Source of the DNA: Balneolales bacterium
GTDB taxonomy: Bacteria > Bacteroidota > Rhodothermia > Balneolales > Natronogracilivirgulaceae
Reading direction: 5' to 3'
DNA: 9,693 nt
NCBI GenBank assembly: GCA_007120555.1
Contig: SKNL01000083.1
Coordinates: forward strand, 1 to 9,693
Every line of letters begins with the position of its first letter. The first letter of the stretch is position 1. The notes below the pieces were generated by a model. The model was not told the origin of the DNA and made no database searches. It saw only the letters and a program-made list of their open reading frames with translations. Position numbers and translations under genes: made by a program. Of this stretch, positions 1 through 6,484 are shown in pieces.

Positions 1-657
1 AACGGTCTCCTCCTGGATTTTGACGGTCCGATAGGGATAACGTTTGACCATATCGTAATTGTGAGTGACCATTAACACGGCCATCCCGCGATTGTTGATA
101 TGACGGAAAATATCCATGATGGCGTGAGCCGCTTCGGGGTCCAGGTTCCCGGTAGGTTCATCGGCAAGCATGAGCCGGGGCTCGTTAGCCAGCGCCCGGG
201 CAATGACCACCCGCTGCTGTTCGCCGCCGGAAAGATCATCAGGCATATCGAAACGCCGGTGGCTCAAGCCGACCATGGAGAGCACTTCCAGAACCCGCTG
301 CTTGATGAAGCTCCGTTTTTTGCCGGTGACTTCAAGTGCAAATGCTACGTTGTCGTACACGCTTCTGTCCGGCAGCAACTGAAAATCCTGGAACACGATG
401 CCCAGGCTGCGTCTCAACTCCGGAACGTTGCGTTCTTTCAGCCGGGTGACATCCATCCCGGCAACGTGCACGGAGCCCTCAATGGGCAGCAGATCACGGT
501 AGATCAGCTTCAAAAACGAACTCTTGCCGGATCCCGTGGCTCCGATCAGGTAGACAAATTCGCCGCTGTCGAGTGTAAAGTCCAGATTCTGGAAAATGAT
601 GCGATCATCGAAACGGACGGTAATATTATCAAAGGATATGACGGGTTGCTCAGCCAT
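1..657 (-). CDS. ftsE: FtsE, cell-division ABC ATPase (3' end cut by window edge)
   Basis: The first 219 residues are present and the frame is still open at position 1, so only the last few residues of a protein usually about 225 long are missing. It is the cytoplasmic ATPase that pairs with the membrane protein FtsX to control peptidoglycan hydrolases at the division septum. Visible motifs are Walker A GATGSGKS (39-46), Q-loop Q90 in IVFQDFQLL, signature LSGGEQQR (142-149), Walker B LMLADEP (162-168), D-loop NLD (171-173) and switch histidine H199 in VTHN. The run DEPTGNLD followed by a VTHN switch is typical of FtsE and the related LolD/MacB ATPases. The start ATG (655-657) overlaps the methyltransferase stop by 8 nt, which suggests translational coupling. 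FtsX would be expected beyond the left edge but cannot be seen. A LolD-type ATPase is the main alternative. Confidence 0.88.
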   Translation of the reverse strand, partial: MAEQPVISFDNITVRFDDRIIFQNLDFTLDSGEFVYLIGATGSGKSSFLKLIYRDLLPIEGSVHVAGMDVTRLKERNVPELRRSLGIVFQDFQLLPDRSVYDNVAFALEVTGKKRSFIKQRVLEVLSMVGLSHRRFDMPDDLSGGEQQRVVIARALANEPRLMLADEPTGNLDPEAAHAIMDIFRHINNRGMAVLMVTHNYDMVKRYPYRTVKIQEETV

Positions 658-1465
658 GTCGCAGCACCATGGTTATACGGTCACTGTTGTCGGTTGCTTC
701 ACTGAAATCAAAATCTTCATAGGCCGCCAACATACGCAATTTGGAGAGTATAACCATGGATTTTATTTCTTGAAGCGTCCATACCCGCTGTTCATGAACC
801 TCCTCGAACCGGTCGATGGTCCGACCCGTTTTAGGGTCGCGTTTTTCCACGAAAAAATGGTTGATGTGAATCCCTTTCTCCTTGATGTAGCGGCTGTTTC
901 TCCGATAGCGGTAATTGCGCAAGTTGCCCTGCTCTCCGTCCAGCAGCGGAGCTATCTTCGGGGAAAAATTGGGTGTGGTGAAGTCAAAAACGAAGATGCC
1001 GTCATCATCAAGGTGAGAAGCGACCGATTCAAACAAAGCGAGGACCTCATCCTCCCGGTGAAGATAGTTCAGACTGTCGAAAACCATGAAGATGATGTCG
1101 AACCGGCTCCCGATATCCAGCCGGCACATATCCTGCACAAGCCAGTTGATGCTGCTTTTACGGTGCCGGCCTTTTTCAGTGGCGACACGGATCATATCCG
1201 CAGATGCGTCCGTGGCAGTGATATCGTAATCATCGCGCTGTTCCATGGCCAATGCCATGGTGCCCGTCCCGCAGGCCAGCTCCAGCATGCGATCTCCGTA
1301 TGGATGATGATAGCGGATCACAGCATCAATGTAGTCGGTCCAGTCCTCGTAATCGACCTCTTTCATGATGTGATCGTACACCGGGGCGAGTTTTTTGTAT
1401 ATGGTGGATGGGTTCCGGTCGCCCTGATCACGCTCGTCCGCCTTGTCACGTTTGCGATCTTTCAT
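650..1465 (-). CDS. Class I SAM-dependent methyltransferase, substrate unknown
   Basis: This 271-residue protein has a Rossmann-type SAM-binding domain. Motif I is LELACGTGT (61-69); the acidic ribose-binding residue is probably D86 in TATDASADMI; QDMCRLDI (111-118) and FDIIFMVFDSLNYL (122-135) follow as motifs III and IV. The segment YKKLAPVYDHIM (23-34) before the domain is common in the YqeM/CmoM-like 'Methyltransf_25' group. The C-terminal half (about 165-271) is the beta-rich lid seen in small-molecule methyltransferases. The target cannot be read from the sequence. The first 19 residues are almost all charged and may be a disordered tail or a slightly early start, but no better Met exists before the conserved region. 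It begins 8 nt after the pdxA stop and ends overlapping ftsE, so it belongs to the same unit. No strong Shine-Dalgarno is visible. Confidence 0.85.
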   Translation of the reverse strand: MKDRKRDKADERDQGDRNPSTIYKKLAPVYDHIMKEVDYEDWTDYIDAVIRYHHPYGDRMLELACGTGTMALAMEQRDDYDITATDASADMIRVATEKGRHRKSSINWLVQDMCRLDIGSRFDIIFMVFDSLNYLHREDEVLALFESVASHLDDDGIFVFDFTTPNFSPKIAPLLDGEQGNLRNYRYRRNSRYIKEKGIHINHFFVEKRDPKTGRTIDRFEEVHEQRVWTLQEIKSMVILSKLRMLAAYEDFDFSEATDNSDRITMVLRHG

Positions 1466-1473
1466 CTCTGGTC

Positions 1474-2589
1474 TCAGCTGGTGGTGGATCGGCGCTTGAT
1501 CATCTCAAGGGCCAGCATGGATGCAGCTAGCATGGAGCCGCCATCAGCACTGTTTCTGCCGGCCAGCGGGAATGCCGTACCGTGGTCCGGGGATGTCCTG
1601 ATGATCGGAAGTCCGGCAGTGACATTCACCCCGCCTCCGAAACCGGCCAGCTTCAGCGGAATCAGGCCCTGATCGTGATACATGGCAAGAACCATATCCA
1701 CCTCTTTATGTCCGCCGGTGCCGAAAAAACCGTCAGCGGGCCATGGACCGGTAACATCAATTCCCTCATCCCGCGCCAATTCAAGCGCCGGCTCGATAAC
1801 ATCCTGCTCTTCGGTGCCCAGGACGCCGCCGTCCCCCGCATGGGGATTGAGCCCCAAAACCGCAATTCGCGGATCGGTAATGCCGAAGTCGCCCTTCAGC
1901 GCCTGATTGTAAAGGTGCAACCGCTCTGTGATCAGCCCGACACTGATGGTCCCGGAAACATCCCGAAGTGGCAGATGGATAGTTGCGAGGCCTATGCGCA
2001 TTGCCTTGTTGACCAGCATCATGCCGATCTTTTTTGCCCCTGTGCGTTCGGCCAGATATTCCGTGTGGCCGGGGACACGATATCCAGCCAGATGAATGGC
2101 TTCTTTTGATATCGGTGCCGTCACAAGTGCATCCGCTTCTCCCATAAGGCAGGCCTCGATCCCGGCGGAGACGGCGTCCATCGACAGCTTGCCGGAACAG
2201 GCGGTTATGGTACCCGGAGAAACGCGTTCCATGCCTTCCCGGGCTGGGACCAGCACGATTTCGCCCGGACCGGGCGCCACATGCTTTTCCTCGAATGAAG
2301 GAAAGGCGAAGGATTCCTCATAATATCGCCACTCCTCCCGGGACGCTCCGGATAGCCAGTAGGGTGGAGAGGCTCCGGGATTCGCAAGCTGAAAGTAATG
2401 GAGCATGGCGTCACGGGATGCAAAAAGAAGGATGCCGGCGCGATGTTCTGAACGGCCACCCGTCAACCCTGCAAGCATTTTCAGGATAACCTCCGGACCA
2501 ATACCGTTCATGTCGCCCATGGAAACGGCCAGCACCGGATGGGAGCGTTTTTTTCCGCATTGCGAACCCTTGCCGGAAATATGTTTCAT
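1474..2589 (-). CDS. pdxA: PdxA, 4-hydroxythreonine-4-phosphate dehydrogenase
   Basis: PdxA oxidises 4-phosphohydroxy-L-threonine with NAD(P)+ in the DXP-dependent route to pyridoxal 5'-phosphate; the product then condenses with deoxyxylulose phosphate through PdxJ. The 371-residue protein covers the whole family. Visible motifs are MGDMNGIGPEV (24-34), TAPISKEA (157-164), GHTEYLAERTG (174-184; H175 is a metal ligand by family knowledge), LNPHAGDGG (247-255), PADGFF (284-289), MYHDQGLIPLK (303-313; H305, a second ligand) and RTSPDHGTAF (331-340). The N-terminal motif is GDMNGIG instead of the proteobacterial GDPAGIG, a form I associate with Bacteroidota. The start ATG overlaps the stop of the upstream GWxTD gene in an ATGA, so the two are probably co-translated. 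The N-terminus has about 17 extra basic residues before the first strand (LAVSMGD). Confidence 0.95.
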   Translation of the reverse strand: MKHISGKGSQCGKKRSHPVLAVSMGDMNGIGPEVILKMLAGLTGGRSEHRAGILLFASRDAMLHYFQLANPGASPPYWLSGASREEWRYYEESFAFPSFEEKHVAPGPGEIVLVPAREGMERVSPGTITACSGKLSMDAVSAGIEACLMGEADALVTAPISKEAIHLAGYRVPGHTEYLAERTGAKKIGMMLVNKAMRIGLATIHLPLRDVSGTISVGLITERLHLYNQALKGDFGITDPRIAVLGLNPHAGDGGVLGTEEQDVIEPALELARDEGIDVTGPWPADGFFGTGGHKEVDMVLAMYHDQGLIPLKLAGFGGGVNVTAGLPIIRTSPDHGTAFPLAGRNSADGGSMLAASMLALEMIKRRSTTS

Positions 2590-4028
2590 CTTCGGTCCAT
2601 TAGCCTGTAATCACCAAAACCCGTGGTCGCTTCAAAAACAAACCTTCTGTCGCCATAGTGCCAGATCTCCCGGGCGGGCTGATTCGTTGGGAATGTCCGT
2701 TCACGGCGGTCCGGCTCTCCATGCCTGATGTAGATCTTGCCCTGATCGGATTCGTATCCGGGATTCTGCGGAGTGGTGAAATTGTCAAAGGCGTGGTCTA
2801 TGCGGCGGAAGTATTCCACCATCAATTCGTTGTATTCCTTGTCAGGAGTCGGATCCCTTTCAGCCCAGAACTCCCTGAAACGTCTTTCCCGTTGCTCCCG
2901 GCTGCCGCGTCGCATCGCCCTGTGCTGATCCTCATCCATGATATGACGCATCATGTTTATTGCCACGTCCAGATTCAGCAAGCTGACCGGCATATCCAGC
3001 CAGAAACTCTGATAGGTGCGCCGGGCAATCACTTTCTGCTCCCCGCCGTCGGTCGATTTGACAACGCGGACACGGTAGTGCGCATTCTCGAAAGTGCTGT
3101 TAGGAACCGACAGCAAATAATACGCACCCATGTCCCCCGGATTGTTTTCAACGGGCTGAAGTCGCAGGTGCGGCTGATCCTCCGAAATTAAAATATCCGG
3201 TACATAGCCTGTCAGCAGTTTCCCCGGATCAAGGGAATGCTCCATCATCTGTTCCTGTACGGTCGTATCCTGTCTGGAAACCCGAACTTTATGGATCTCC
3301 AGGGAGTAGGCGGCCTCATCATGAAGGGAAGGAAACCAGATCAGCAGCTGATGGTCACGGCCAAAATAAACATTGTTGCCCATATTCATGAGGGGTGCGG
3401 TAAATGGCGGCTCCGGAGTGGACTGATGATCGATGAAATAGAAAAAAGCGGTTTCGGTATCGGTGGTATCGGGTATACGGAAACCGGGGACCAGGGCGCG
3501 GCGTGTGCGACTGTCCGACCTGGCCATGCTTTCAATGTGATAGGTGCCCGGCTCCAGATGCGTTACCAGTATATTCTGAAGGAACGAAGTGCTGGACTGG
3601 GTTTGCTCATAAGTTTCGGCATGAACGGTTTCACTCCAGGTTCGCGTGATCGGAGCAGGGGGCTGCTCATCCGTTGCCCCTTCGGAGAATCGTTTCCGGA
3701 TGTTCACCTGCACCGTGGGCTCGGCAAAAAAACGCCGGACCTGTTCTCCCGATTGCTCATCCCGGATCCTGCGGAATGAAAGGAAATTGTTCTCCAAACG
3801 GAATGCAGTAACCAGCTTCATCCCTGTTTCCGAAGTGTCAGGCAAAACAAGCTGCTCAAAAAAGACCGTGGGCTGGCGGTCGCGCGCTCTCAGGTATTCG
3901 TACGTGATGCGCTGTGCCAGCAAGTCGGTCGCCGGCAGCAAAACGATAAGAAAAACAATCACCGGGAGGACGAGAGTCCAGGATGGTTTGGCAATGACAT
4001 GCCTTTTTTGTGTTTTTTTCGGGTTCAT
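2586..4028 (-). CDS. Exported GWxTD-domain protein, function unknown
   Basis: I chose the ATG at 4026-4028, giving 480 residues, because it puts a signal peptide right at the N-terminus: basic region MNPKKTQKRH, a hydrophobic core at about 18-31, and a likely signal peptidase I site after LLA (about residue 38). The open frame extends 21 codons upstream, which would bury the signal. The C-terminal 97 residues match the GWxTD domain pattern: FREFWAERDPTP (384-395), a region around 424-428 (GYESD) where the family usually has GWxTD, then GKIYIRHGEPD, REIWHY and GFGDYRL (470-476). The middle is beta-rich and likely extracytoplasmic. GWxTD proteins occur mainly in Bacteroidota and related phyla, and their role is not established to my knowledge. 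It is the first gene of the unit with pdxA, the methyltransferase and ftsE, and its stop overlaps the pdxA start. Confidence 0.85.
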   Translation of the reverse strand: MNPKKTQKRHVIAKPSWTLVLPVIVFLIVLLPATDLLAQRITYEYLRARDRQPTVFFEQLVLPDTSETGMKLVTAFRLENNFLSFRRIRDEQSGEQVRRFFAEPTVQVNIRKRFSEGATDEQPPAPITRTWSETVHAETYEQTQSSTSFLQNILVTHLEPGTYHIESMARSDSRTRRALVPGFRIPDTTDTETAFFYFIDHQSTPEPPFTAPLMNMGNNVYFGRDHQLLIWFPSLHDEAAYSLEIHKVRVSRQDTTVQEQMMEHSLDPGKLLTGYVPDILISEDQPHLRLQPVENNPGDMGAYYLLSVPNSTFENAHYRVRVVKSTDGGEQKVIARRTYQSFWLDMPVSLLNLDVAINMMRHIMDEDQHRAMRRGSREQRERRFREFWAERDPTPDKEYNELMVEYFRRIDHAFDNFTTPQNPGYESDQGKIYIRHGEPDRRERTFPTNQPAREIWHYGDRRFVFEATTGFGDYRLMDRR

Positions 4029-4171
4029 GATCAGGGATGAATTGTCTTTTTTAGCTAAATATAACCTACTTCTTACGGCCGGAATTCCCAAAAATTATCT
4101 TGGGGAGCACACCTCCGGTTATTTTTGATGCATATAGTCCGCCTCAATTGAAAAAACAGGCATTTGCTGCA

Positions 4172-4636
4172 TCAGGACTGCATATCGGACTCGCGGTGAG
4201 TTTCCGGGAGCGGCCGTGCCGTATCTTGATGATGGTGCGGATGTGTGCAGTAGTGCGTATGACGATTGTTCTGGAAAACAACCCACGCAAGCAGAAGAGC
4301 CCCGGTGAAGGTGACCCCGATACGTAACCAGTTCATCAGTGATATCCCGTGTTCCGCGTGATCATGACTGACGTGAAGTACAAACTGACTGAACAGGATC
4401 AGGGCAATACTGGTCAGGTAGAGCACGAGCAGCCGGTTGTTCCTGTGCCGGAACCAGGTTGGAAGAAACCCCGCCATGCTCAGTGGAACCACCGACATGA
4501 CCAGCCATAGTTCAATGGTTTCAGAAAACAGGGTGGATAGCGCCGGAAGCAGCAGAAGCACAAAAGGGGTTGCAAGGCAATGCACTACACAAAGCGATGA
4601 TAGAAAAATGCTCAGTTTTGCAAAAATATTGGTCAC
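4172..4636 (-). CDS. MerC-like small membrane protein with His-rich tail
   Basis: This 154-residue membrane protein has about four hydrophobic segments (about 7-34, 42-58, 69-89 and 102-121). The first carries LCVVHCLATP (15-24, with C16, H19, C20), the metal-binding-type motif of the MerC family. The loop HVSHDHAEHG (88-97) and the tail HTHYCTHPHHHQD (126-138) are rich in histidine, which suggests binding or sensing of a divalent metal. MerC itself carries mercuric ions inward in mer operons, but there is no merA, merR or merP here, so mercury resistance is unlikely. The start is GTG (4634-4636); an in-frame TAA lies seven codons upstream and no ATG lies between. It follows the Fur-family regulator by 64 nt on the same strand, which points to regulated metal transport, zinc being my best guess. 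Direction of transport and metal are inferred, not shown. Confidence 0.75.
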   Translation of the reverse strand: MTNIFAKLSIFLSSLCVVHCLATPFVLLLLPALSTLFSETIELWLVMSVVPLSMAGFLPTWFRHRNNRLLVLYLTSIALILFSQFVLHVSHDHAEHGISLMNWLRIGVTFTGALLLAWVVFQNNRHTHYCTHPHHHQDTARPLPETHRESDMQS

Positions 4637-4700
4637 AGGAAAGGCCGCTGTCAGTTATCAGGGAATGTGGGGGTGGTTTTTCTCATCAGGGACCAATACG

Positions 4701-5135
4701 TCAATGGCATTGCGGACAAATTCCGTGCAACCGGAATTCATGCGCCCGGACAATGAACCCTTCTTCTGATTCCGGGGCCGGCATGCTGTTCCGTGTTTGT
4801 AGCGGCAGGCAGTAGATGCGTTCGCAATGGTCACAAATAAAATGCGCATGATCACCGCGCACAACGCTATTGTTGCGGTCTATCGGATGCAGGGCATACA
4901 GCCAGTTGCGGTCTTCGGAAGCCACTTTATGTACAATGCCATGCCTGATAAACGTGTCCAGGGTCCGGTAAAGCGTTACCTTGTCCAGGCGGCTGCCACG
5001 GGTTTTGCCAAGAATGTCACCATGTGACAAAGCTGTACTGGAGGACATCAGCACATCCAGGACCAACAACCGGGTGGATGTTACCTTAAGTCCGCATTGA
5101 CGAAGAAATTGATGGTATTGCTCATTTCGAATCAT
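4701..5135 (-). CDS. Fur-family metalloregulator, probably Zur-like
   Basis: With the ATG at 5133-5135 the protein is 144 residues, the usual Fur-family size. The frame is open for 32 more codons upstream, but that extension has no Fur homology pattern and would run through the operator-like inverted repeat at 5152-5170. The N-terminal winged helix includes LKVTSTRLLVLDVL (16-29) and the recognition helix DKVTLYRTLDTFIRHGIV (51-68). The C-terminal dimerisation domain has GDHAHFICDHC (94-104) and HEFRLHGICPQC (132-143). C101/C104 and C140/C143 are the paired cysteines of the structural zinc site; D95, H96, H98, H132 and H137 are candidates for regulatory metal sites. Fur, Zur and PerR cannot be told apart with certainty by eye. 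The MerC-like partner and the TTGCAAC-type palindrome favour Zur. It is divergent from the FAD gene, about 300 nt away. Confidence 0.88.
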   Translation of the reverse strand: MIRNEQYHQFLRQCGLKVTSTRLLVLDVLMSSSTALSHGDILGKTRGSRLDKVTLYRTLDTFIRHGIVHKVASEDRNWLYALHPIDRNNSVVRGDHAHFICDHCERIYCLPLQTRNSMPAPESEEGFIVRAHEFRLHGICPQCH

Positions 5136-5151
5136 CAAAAATGATACCAAA

Positions 5152-5170
5152 ATTGCAACAAAGTTGCAAT
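5152..5170. promoter_or_regulatory. Perfect 8-3-8 inverted repeat, candidate Fur/Zur operator
   Basis: ATTGCAAC (5152-5159), AAA, GTTGCAAT (5163-5170) is a perfect 19-bp dyad ending 16 nt before the start codon of the Fur-family gene. Fur-family proteins bind AT-rich dyads of about this length and often repress their own gene. The position, between promoter and start, suits autorepression of the regulator and the MerC-like gene behind it. Binding by this protein is inferred. Confidence 0.6.
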
Positions 5171-5232
5171 AAATGCCTGGCTTTATGTGACGCTGGCAGA
5201 AATCGGTCTGAATAATGGTTATCTTGCACAAC

Positions 5233-5247
5233 AGCCGGTATCCGGCT
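5233..5247. repeat. Short perfect inverted repeat in the divergent intergenic region
   Basis: AGCCGG (5233-5238), TAT, CCGGCT (5242-5247) forms a perfect 6-3-6 dyad that stands out as GC-rich in AT-rich surroundings. It lies 12 nt upstream of the -33 element of the FAD gene promoter. It could be an operator for an unseen regulator. It has no T-tract, so it is not a good terminator. It may also be chance. Confidence 0.3.
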
Positions 5248-5259
5248 ATGATTAAATCA

Positions 5260-5291
5260 TTTGGTGGATGTATTTTGACCGCTTATCTTTG
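5260..5291 (+). promoter_or_regulatory. Bacteroidota-type promoter for the FAD gene
   Basis: TTTG (5260-5263) and TATCTTTG (5284-5291) are separated by 20 nt. This fits the Bacteroidota primary sigma-factor consensus, a TTTG-like -33 box and TAnnTTTG at -7 about 19-20 nt apart. Transcription would begin near 5297, leaving a leader of about 135 nt before the start codon at 5433. The match is by eye against the published consensus. Confidence 0.6.
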
Positions 5292-5341
5292 TGTCGGAAG
5301 AAAAAAGCGACTACTTCAATAGAAAAAAAGGAAGTGATGAA

Positions 5342-5436
5342 ATGCCAATGACGGCAACCCGTCTCACAGAAGCATGATTATGATCGTCATGGACATTCTA
5401 TCTGACGATATGAATCAAAAAAATTTAAACAGATGA
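5342..5436 (+). promoter_or_regulatory. Two tiny leader ORFs chained to the FAD gene by ATGA overlaps
   Basis: Within the leader, an 11-codon ORF (5342-5377, MPMTATRLTEA) follows AAGGAAG (5328-5334) at a reasonable Shine-Dalgarno distance. Its stop overlaps the start of a 20-codon ORF (5374-5436, beginning MIMIVMDILSDD) as ATGA. That ORF's stop in turn overlaps the FAD gene start, again as ATGA (5433-5436). The arrangement could couple translation of the leader to the gene. The peptides resemble nothing I know, and chance is a real possibility at this length. Confidence 0.22.
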
Positions 5437-6470
5437 AAATTGGAATCATTGGTGCCGGATTGTCCGGACTTGTTGCAGGAAGGGTGCTCGCCGCGGCTGG
5501 ACACGATGTGATTGTTTTTGAAAAAAGCAGAGGTTACGGCGGACGCATGGCAACCAGGCGTATTGACCGTGACGGTACCTTTCGCATCGACCATGGCACG
5601 CCTTATATGACGGGTACTGCCGATGCATTTCAGACCTTCCTTGGTGAACTCGAGGAACAGGGACTGATTGCCCGTTGGGCCGACCGCATATCCTGCTACA
5701 CCGACGGCCAGATCATCCCTGAGTTGCCCGGACGTGACCCGCAGCCGATGTACGTGGCACCGGATGGCATGAATTCCATCGGTAAATTCCTTGGACGCAG
5801 GCTGGATATCTATTTTGATGAGAAGGTGGGGGGCATTACCCACATTGGCGGATCCAGGATCAAAAAAAGTCCATGGATGATAAACTCCACCTCGATAAAC
5901 GTTTTTGAAGCTGATGCTGTTATCATCGCTACACCAGCCATTCAGGCGTACGGCCTGATAGCAACGGCTCAGGATGAATTTGATCTGCGAAAAATGATTA
6001 CCGTGCTCGACGATATTTCCTACAGCTCCACCATCTCACTGATGGCAGGATACGGCGAGAGGATACCCGCAGAATGGAAGGCCATACTCTGTGATCATCC
6101 GGTTATCTCGTGGATATGCAACGAGGGCAGCAAACGGGATTTTTCCGGAGATATGAATCTGGTTGTCCATACGACCGACAAGTTTGCAAAGGAAATGGCG
6201 GAAACCGAAGATACGGCCCGCATGGAATCGAAAATCCTGAAAGAACTTGGCAACATTCTTGGCTCCTGGGCGGCACGTCCCGAATGGCATCAATCGCATT
6301 TTTGGAGATACCATCTGCCTAAAAAGAGTCTGGACATGCCTTTCCTGGAATCGGAGGACGAACTGGCCCCGATTGCACTTGTCGGAGATTACTTTCAGGG
6401 CCGTTCCATGGAAGCCGCCTATCTGTCCGGCCTGCAGCTGGGCAATCACTGGATGGAAAAATTCTCCTGA
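5433..6470 (+). CDS. Renalase-like FAD-dependent oxidoreductase
   Basis: This 345-residue soluble protein has the amine-oxidase/renalase fold. The N-terminal Rossmann motif is GAGLSG (7-12), with E30 at the end of the second strand for the FAD ribose. EKSRGYGGRMATRR (30-43) and DHG (53-55) are the family's flavin-contact segments. The C-terminal LVGDYFQGRSMEAAYLSG (316-333) is the second FAD-binding segment typical of renalase-like proteins. DAVIIATPA (about 155-163) closes the FAD domain. In animals, renalase oxidises aberrant dihydro isomers of NAD(P)H; bacterial members include similar enzymes, but the substrate here cannot be read. The start is preceded by AT-rich sequence without a Shine-Dalgarno, as is common in Bacteroidota. 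It is the first gene after the promoter at 5260-5291, and the ABC exporter gene follows after 14 nt, probably in one transcript. Confidence 0.88.
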   Translation: MKIGIIGAGLSGLVAGRVLAAAGHDVIVFEKSRGYGGRMATRRIDRDGTFRIDHGTPYMTGTADAFQTFLGELEEQGLIARWADRISCYTDGQIIPELPGRDPQPMYVAPDGMNSIGKFLGRRLDIYFDEKVGGITHIGGSRIKKSPWMINSTSINVFEADAVIIATPAIQAYGLIATAQDEFDLRKMITVLDDISYSSTISLMAGYGERIPAEWKAILCDHPVISWICNEGSKRDFSGDMNLVVHTTDKFAKEMAETEDTARMESKILKELGNILGSWAARPEWHQSHFWRYHLPKKSLDMPFLESEDELAPIALVGDYFQGRSMEAAYLSGLQLGNHWMEKFS

Positions 6471-6484
6471 AATAATTCAGGACT

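Noticed and set aside
596..1672. A 358-codon open frame on the plus strand, plus others at 100-705, 1582-2109 and 2658-3191
   Set aside because: They lie antisense to clear protein families (FtsE, methyltransferase, PdxA, GWxTD) and their translations show no family motifs. They are shadows of the GC-rich coding strand.
4029..4091. Extending the GWxTD gene 21 codons upstream
   Set aside because: It would leave the signal peptide internal. The Met at 4026-4028 places a standard signal peptide at the N-terminus.
4088..4107. Weak CCCAA/TTGGG hairpin between the MerC-like and GWxTD genes as a terminator
   Set aside because: The stem is only 5 bp with an 8-nt AT-rich loop and no T-tract follows it on the minus strand.
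4172..4636. A mercury-resistance (mer) locus
   Set aside because: Only a MerC-like protein is present. There is no MerA, MerT, MerP or MerR, and the regulator next to it is Fur-family.
4657..4692. Direct repeat ATCAGGGA (4657-4664 and 4685-4692), with another copy near 4030
   Set aside because: Eight-base matches at irregular spacing, one in an unrelated gene's leader. No dyad or promoter context supports a function.
5136..5231. Extending the Fur-family gene 32 codons upstream
   Set aside because: The extra residues are not Fur-like and would place the perfect dyad at 5152-5170 inside the coding region. The Met at 5133-5135 gives the normal family length.
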